Below, piece after piece: positions 59,301 to 64,000 of a stretch of 64,000 bases of DNA. Numbering within the stretch: the first letter of the stretch is position 1; every line of letters starts with the position of its first letter. This DNA is from Durusdinium trenchii. Taxonomy: Eukaryota > Sar > Dinophyceae > Suessiales > Symbiodiniaceae. Under the pieces are notes generated by a model, which ran no database searches, was not told the origin of the DNA, and worked only from the letters and a program-made list of their open reading frames with translations. The stretch covers positions 1,067,026-1,131,025 of the forward strand of contig CAXAMN010021362.1 in NCBI GenBank assembly GCA_963970005.1, read 5' to 3'. A program made the position numbers and the translations under genes.

Positions 59301-61979
59301 GTGTTTGCAGTGGGAGCTGAGGGTGCCTTGAGGCACAGCTTGGGAAGCCTTCAGAATCTTTTTCATAGGCCCCTTCTTCAATCTCGCCATAGTGGGAACC
59401 TTGCCCTGGTCTGCAAGCAGACGTTGGGCAAACACATCAACTTCAGCTGTGATCTCGATGGACAGGGCAGCAGGAAACTTCTCTCGGAGAATTGGAACAT
59501 CAGCTTCCTGAAGCTTGCCAGCACCTGGCCCTCTACCTCGCCTTCTTCCCTTGCCCTCCGGCCCCGGCTCCTCAGGGATTTGCTCTGCGTTCTCCCTTGC
59601 GAGCTTCTCCTTGGCCAATTGTTTCTGTTCCTCCTTCTGCCTTTTCTTTTCTTCTCTCTTCTTTTGTGCTTCGGCTGCTTTCCTGTCCTTCTCAGCTTGC
59701 CTCTCAAGCAGCTTGGCTTCATCTTTCCTTGCCTTCGCCATTGCATTTTGCAGAGCGATGAACTGACTGCAAGATGTCTTCCTGAGGCCAATCGATTACA
59801 ACGTTTCGACACATACAATAACTCCACCCCACCTAAACAAACAGCAAACTAAACTAAACCCTGAATATATACAATATACTGTCTTGGCCAGGGAACAGTG
59901 ATTCAGCACACAGCCTCATGAACCGCAAAACCTCAATTTGCCTCTCGAAAACTGCCAGCACACCCTCGTTGGTCGGCTGGCATGGCGCCATTACACTTCG
60001 CAAGTAGGTGAGGCTCCGGACGTTCATCACGTTCAGCTGAACAAAGCTCAGTTCCCGCAAATACTCGTCAGCCTCAACAGCTTCAAGAAGCTCTGCATCC
60101 CCTGCAGAAGAGTGAGTGGCATCTCCATCTCTGATTTCTACCACTATGTCATACCGCTTTTGGATTTCCTTGTAGCTCAGGTCATCCTTCTTAGCAGCCT
60201 CTGAATCATAGTAGTCTGACATCTTAGAGAGCAACTTCGTTGCTTCATCCACAGCCTTCTCAATGAGGCTCTTGACAGATGTGAACTCCTTCAATGTTTT
60301 GGCACTCAGGCGTGCAGAGGCAACTGCTGGAGTAGTCCCCTTTCCAAGTGCAACTCGGGCAAGAGAACTCTGACTCTGGGTCTGGGCCTGTGCTGGCTGA
60401 CTAGCTTGACCAGCGTGCGCAATGCTTTTGGCACCCCCTGTGGTCGAGGACAAAGTGACATCATCGTCAAGCAAAGGCATAGCGCTCTTTGCCTGAACAC
60501 AAAAATAACACTCACGCTTGTCAGGCTTGTCATGAAATTTGCTGTAAATGACAATGACAAACAAGTCTTGATTTCACACCTTTCCATGACAAACAAGAAC
60601 AGCAAACTCAAGGAAGTGGTGGTGGACCAGTGCCTCAGCCATCCTGTTTCCGAGCTCCTGGATTTGCTTATCGCCTGGATTTTTGAACTCCTGGACCTTG
60701 TTTGATGCCACTGACGACTCCTGACAAAATGGTCCAATGGACAATGGACCCTGCAAATGATTGATTGAGACTCAAGTCGAGGTAAACAACATATTGACCG
60801 TGCCTTGAAAGTCTTGCTTTCAACCAGCTCATTGATTCTCACATAGATCCGCCACACCTACAAGGTATACTGATGACCATGCATGGGTCTCAGCTTTGCT
60901 TGTAAATTAAGCCGCCCACCAATCCAACATCTCGACCCTGCAAATCGTTGGCTTGTACCTGGTCCTTGCAAGACAACATCTTCAAACATACGCAAAAAAA
61001 CTCTAAGACATTGACCTTACTGCAATTGCATGAATGCTTCATGCTTTTTCGATACTCTACAATTGAATCTGACTTCTCCTTGCGTACTGACTTGCTATTA
61101 AGCTCCATCTTCCACTTGTCCCTCGCAGCAACTTCCGACAATCCTGAGATAAAGAACAATGCAATATCTAGTTTGATACATATAGAAAGGTATATTTTCA
61201 TACTCCACAATCGCTTGCAACTGCAATAGGTTCCTGTCTGGCGCAAAGTGTCTCCAACAGGAATCACACTGCTCAGTCCAAAACTTGATGTAGTCAGCAT
61301 AGCATAGCGGTTTCCCTTGCTCAATATTTTCTATGCGACGGCCTTCTGTGATCGACTCGATGATCGAAGCAAAAGAATATTGAACACGTGTTTTTCCTCG
61401 GCCAGGTGGAGGTGACTTCACACAGAAGTCTGCCAGCCTTAGCTTCACACTTTATTCTACATATACGTATTCAGCCATTGTTCATAGGCCATGGTTGGCC
61501 GGGAAACATGAGATTCACTGAATGACGCAGTAATCATTGCAAGAAGCAAAACAACAAATTTAGGGTTGTCAGTCTTTTCCATGTGGAGAAGGTGTTCCTT
61601 CAGGTTGAGCTTGCCAGAACTGTCATCGCCAGCCTCGGCGCCAACGTCACCATCACCGTCTTTTTTTTGCCTGCAGAAGCCCTTGATGCTTGATTCAGCA
61701 TGTTGTCACGATCTGGAATGTGCGTGCCACAAAGTTGAGTCAACCTGAGTTTGCCGGCAACTTGCCGGTTGACCGCGCAAGCCACAAATTATTCATGACT
61801 GCTTGTGGCTGAGGTGAGAACCTTGTTGGCTGCCGGTGGCAAGGTTTTTTGCATATAGCGCAAGATGCCATGAGAGTGGTTCCCCCTCCCACTGGGGGTG
61901 GCAGGGCTGGAACAGCTGGGCCCATGTTCGCTTCCAATGGAACAACATCCCTATCCGCATTGGAAGCCATGGCCTTCAT
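56320..61979 (-). CDS. Large multi-exon protein with Lys/Ala-rich nuclear-type tail
   Basis: Proposed first exon 61774-61979 starts at ATG and includes CAICKKPCHRQ, a possible zinc-binding pair. It joins by GT-AG in phase to an exon at 61670 (KKDGDGDVGAEAGDDSSG). Later coding pieces: about 61250-61430 (GKTRVQYSFASIIESITEG), 61030-61140, 60900-60960, 60805-60855 (WRIYVRINELVESKTFK), 60590-60725, 59880-60490, 59050-59741 (charged coiled coil rich in Lys/Glu), and 58040-58400 (LTPGDIIYYPAGSLVVEKAM). The last, to 56320, is about 540 codons. It holds acidic runs, a Lys-rich patch, Ala/Pro-rich linkers and a tail of KPKAK/AAKKA repeats like linker histones. A nuclear, nucleic-acid-associated role is inferred. 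It may be more than one gene. Confidence 0.55.
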
Positions 61980-61999
61980 TGCACTGCTGCGAACTACCT

Positions 62000-62485
62000 G
62001 CTGCCAAGCAGCGATTCAAACAACTTTCACACTCCAAGATCCTACCTAAACACTACCAGAATGGCCCTCTGAGCCAACAACAATTTCGCAATCGTCCCTA
62101 TTCACAATTATGTCAGGCGAGTCAGGATGTCAGGCGTTCCTTGTGTTTCCTTGTTGTGCTAGAGTAGGCGCGGAGTAGTGAGTAGCAGATGCAAAAGAAA
62201 CTTTTCCGTCAAACGCATGACGCGTGCATAGCTCTTCAGTGAACTGTGCATGTTCACACACCCGTCAAAATAACTATAAACAAATGTTTTGCTGCTGCCA
62301 AACAGTGCCTATAGTACTATAACTGCTGCATATAGTGAATGGTTTCCTTCTACAGCGTATACAAAAACTTATATAAGTTAACATATTGAATTGCATCGGG
62401 CACCGGGTATGTGCAAAACATCACTAAAAGCTATCATATTGCAAATTGTAATGCAACTCTGCTACTGCTTTGCTCTCACGCTTGA
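62000..62485. other. Spacer between two minus-strand genes
   Basis: AT-rich DNA with no supported frame. It should contain the 3' end of the methyltransferase-like transcript and the 5' region of the next gene. No TATA box or polyadenylation signal stands out. Confidence 0.4.
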
Positions 62486-62489
62486 ACCC

Positions 62490-64000
62490 CTACAAGTTTG
62501 AGTCTGAATCTTCATCACTCTTCAATCGCAAGCTCGTCAGAATCACACACCACAAGCCGCCGATGATGCTGAGATGCATCGCCTTGTGTTTTGCTTGGAA
62601 TTGGAACTGACTACAACGGTGAAGTCACAGCTGTATTGTGATAATTGAGTTTCATCCTCCAACGCAGACAAGGTTCGTTTCCTGCCAGTGGTTTGGCCAA
62701 AGATGATCCTATCTTCTTGTTGTACAATGGCCAGCGGCTTGTAGATGAAAACTCTGGCCACTGATAGTGCCCCATGGCATTGAGATGTTCCTTGGTAAAC
62801 CGGACTACAGAATAGTATACACAGTGTGACAGCGAGCTACATAGCATACATGTATACACAGATATCGGCAGAAGCTGTCTCTATTATTGTATTCAAGAGG
62901 AAAGTGATGGAAGGCAAATGCAAAATACACTTGCAACACTTGCAAAAGACACCTACATACTACAAACACAAGATACAAATTGACACTATGTGACCTCTGG
63001 CAAGAGCCATCTCTCCCCTTCTTGCAAACCAGGCAAGAGTAGCCACATGGTGCCCTGTCTCAATAGCGTGGGCATGGTGGCAGACACCATTGCCCTGGCC
63101 TTCGGGTTCTGATTCAAGTTGCACACTTGCGCAACCTCTCCTGTGGAAAATTGACGATGACTTGGCACCAGAACTTTGCAAAAGTAAACATTTGTCAAAT
63201 CCAGTCCTCGGTCCCATCCCCGCAACACTCTTTCACACTTGCGGTAATTGGCAAGCCAAACTGGCTTGGCACCTGAGTTCTCACTATTTTCTTCAAATCA
63301 AAACCAGGCAAGCACCTGAACACAATCACTGAGTAGCTGGCCAGTAAGCAGATCAGAGAAGTTTGAACTGTTTGGTTTGGCTGCCCGTTTGGCAGCACGA
63401 ACCTTCTCTTCTTGCACCATGTCCTGTTGGATTGCAAAGTGCGCAAGATCGTTTGGGTCAGTAGCTACAACACATCAACCAGCAACAAACATAGACAAAA
63501 ATAAATTGGTCTGCAACTAAATGACTGAAGGGGCTGAGAAGAAGCAGCTACATGGGAGAGCGGGCTTCTCAAACAAATGAACCATGCGCTGCATTCCCGA
63601 TGTTGAAATGCTGGCCCCCACAGGTTCAAAGTAGCATTTGGATTTCAATAATCCAATTGAGTACAATCGAGGCCGGCGCATTGGCCACCCCACGTTGACA
63701 GGTGACAGCAGCCAAGGGTCTGTCACCATATCATCCTTGGCAGCACAAGGAACCTTGACCCCATCATCACCTTCAACTCTGAGCATTTGATGCCACTCAT
63801 ATTGCGGAAGGTATGTTGTAAGAAGAAACCGTAGAAATCCTCCGGTGCATTCATGCACAATCACTTCCTGCCAAAAAAACTGATGTAAAAACATGGAAGA
63901 CACGATTAGAGTAAGAGACAAAACTGTCGCACCAATCCTCCTCGCAGTGCCACCGCTCAGCGAGCCAAAGCGCTAAGCTGCTAGCACTTTTTCCCAACAG
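62490..64000 (-). CDS. DNA (cytosine-5) methyltransferase-like protein, 3' part
   Basis: Minus-strand exons: 63938 to beyond the right edge (LALWLAERWHCEE), 63552-63867, 63316-63464, about 62991-63174, 62677-62804 and 62490-62582. Motifs follow C5-methyltransferase order: VHECTGGF where the ENV block is usual, GWPMRRPRLYSIG for the motif VIII arginines, then MPTLLRQGTMWLL, FTKEHLNAMG, and LAGNAMHLSIIGG, the motif X signature, split exactly across the last intron. The stop is at 62490. The PC catalytic loop should lie upstream of the window, so activity cannot be judged. The ECT in place of ENV is odd but fits dinoflagellate relatives as I recall them. The last intron begins GA, and two others share a G at both borders. 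Role: presumably methylation of cytosine in DNA. Confidence 0.72.

Overview
The window looks like nuclear DNA of a dinoflagellate, most likely of the Symbiodiniaceae; this is inference, because no marker gene is present. The grounds are small GC-rich exons scattered in long AT-richer introns; introns that often start GC or GA and share a G at the two splice borders; a broken Copia-type gag; large low-complexity and minisatellite tracts; multi-exon DNA cytosine methyltransferase and helicase genes; and one sequence resembling a decayed dinoflagellate spliced leader. No bacterial-style operons, rRNA, tRNA or CRISPR arrays were seen.

Every cellular gene I could recognise reads on the minus strand, which suggests one unidirectional cluster. 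From right to left along transcription: a DNA (cytosine-5) methyltransferase-like gene (62.49 kb to beyond the right edge); a long many-exon gene ending in a Lys/Ala/Pro-rich tail (56.3-62.0 kb); a frameshifted fragment (54.3-54.8 kb); coiled-coil exons (52.9-53.95 kb) leading into an SF1-type helicase gene (48.35-52.4 kb); a two-exon cysteine-rich gene (32.8-33.5 kb); an unrecognised 3' exon (28.75-29.17 kb); a calcineurin-like metallophosphoesterase (27.6-28.6 kb); a GT32-type glycosyltransferase (16.2-19.0 kb); and a single-exon NYN-domain nuclease-like gene (13.4-15.0 kb). The rest of 1-33 kb is mainly intron or intergenic DNA with short GC-rich exon-like islands, most of which I could not assign.

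The middle (33.9-46.6 kb) is different. A plus-strand series of intronless, Pro/Thr-rich open frames broken by frameshifts and joined by pyrimidine-rich spacers runs from 34.0 to 44.7 kb. It looks like the remains of a large mobile or virus-like element, and an antisense Copia gag pseudogene is embedded in it at 38.1-39.0 kb. It is flanked and interrupted by repeats: a 42-bp repeat, a CACTCT microsatellite, a ~52-bp minisatellite, a ~190-bp tandem repeat holding a ~95-bp inverted repeat, and a 13-bp minisatellite of about 0.9 kb with a 10-N assembly gap.

Exon coordinates come from reading frames, GC-rich third codon positions, splice-site phase and known family motifs read by eye. They are proposals without transcript support.
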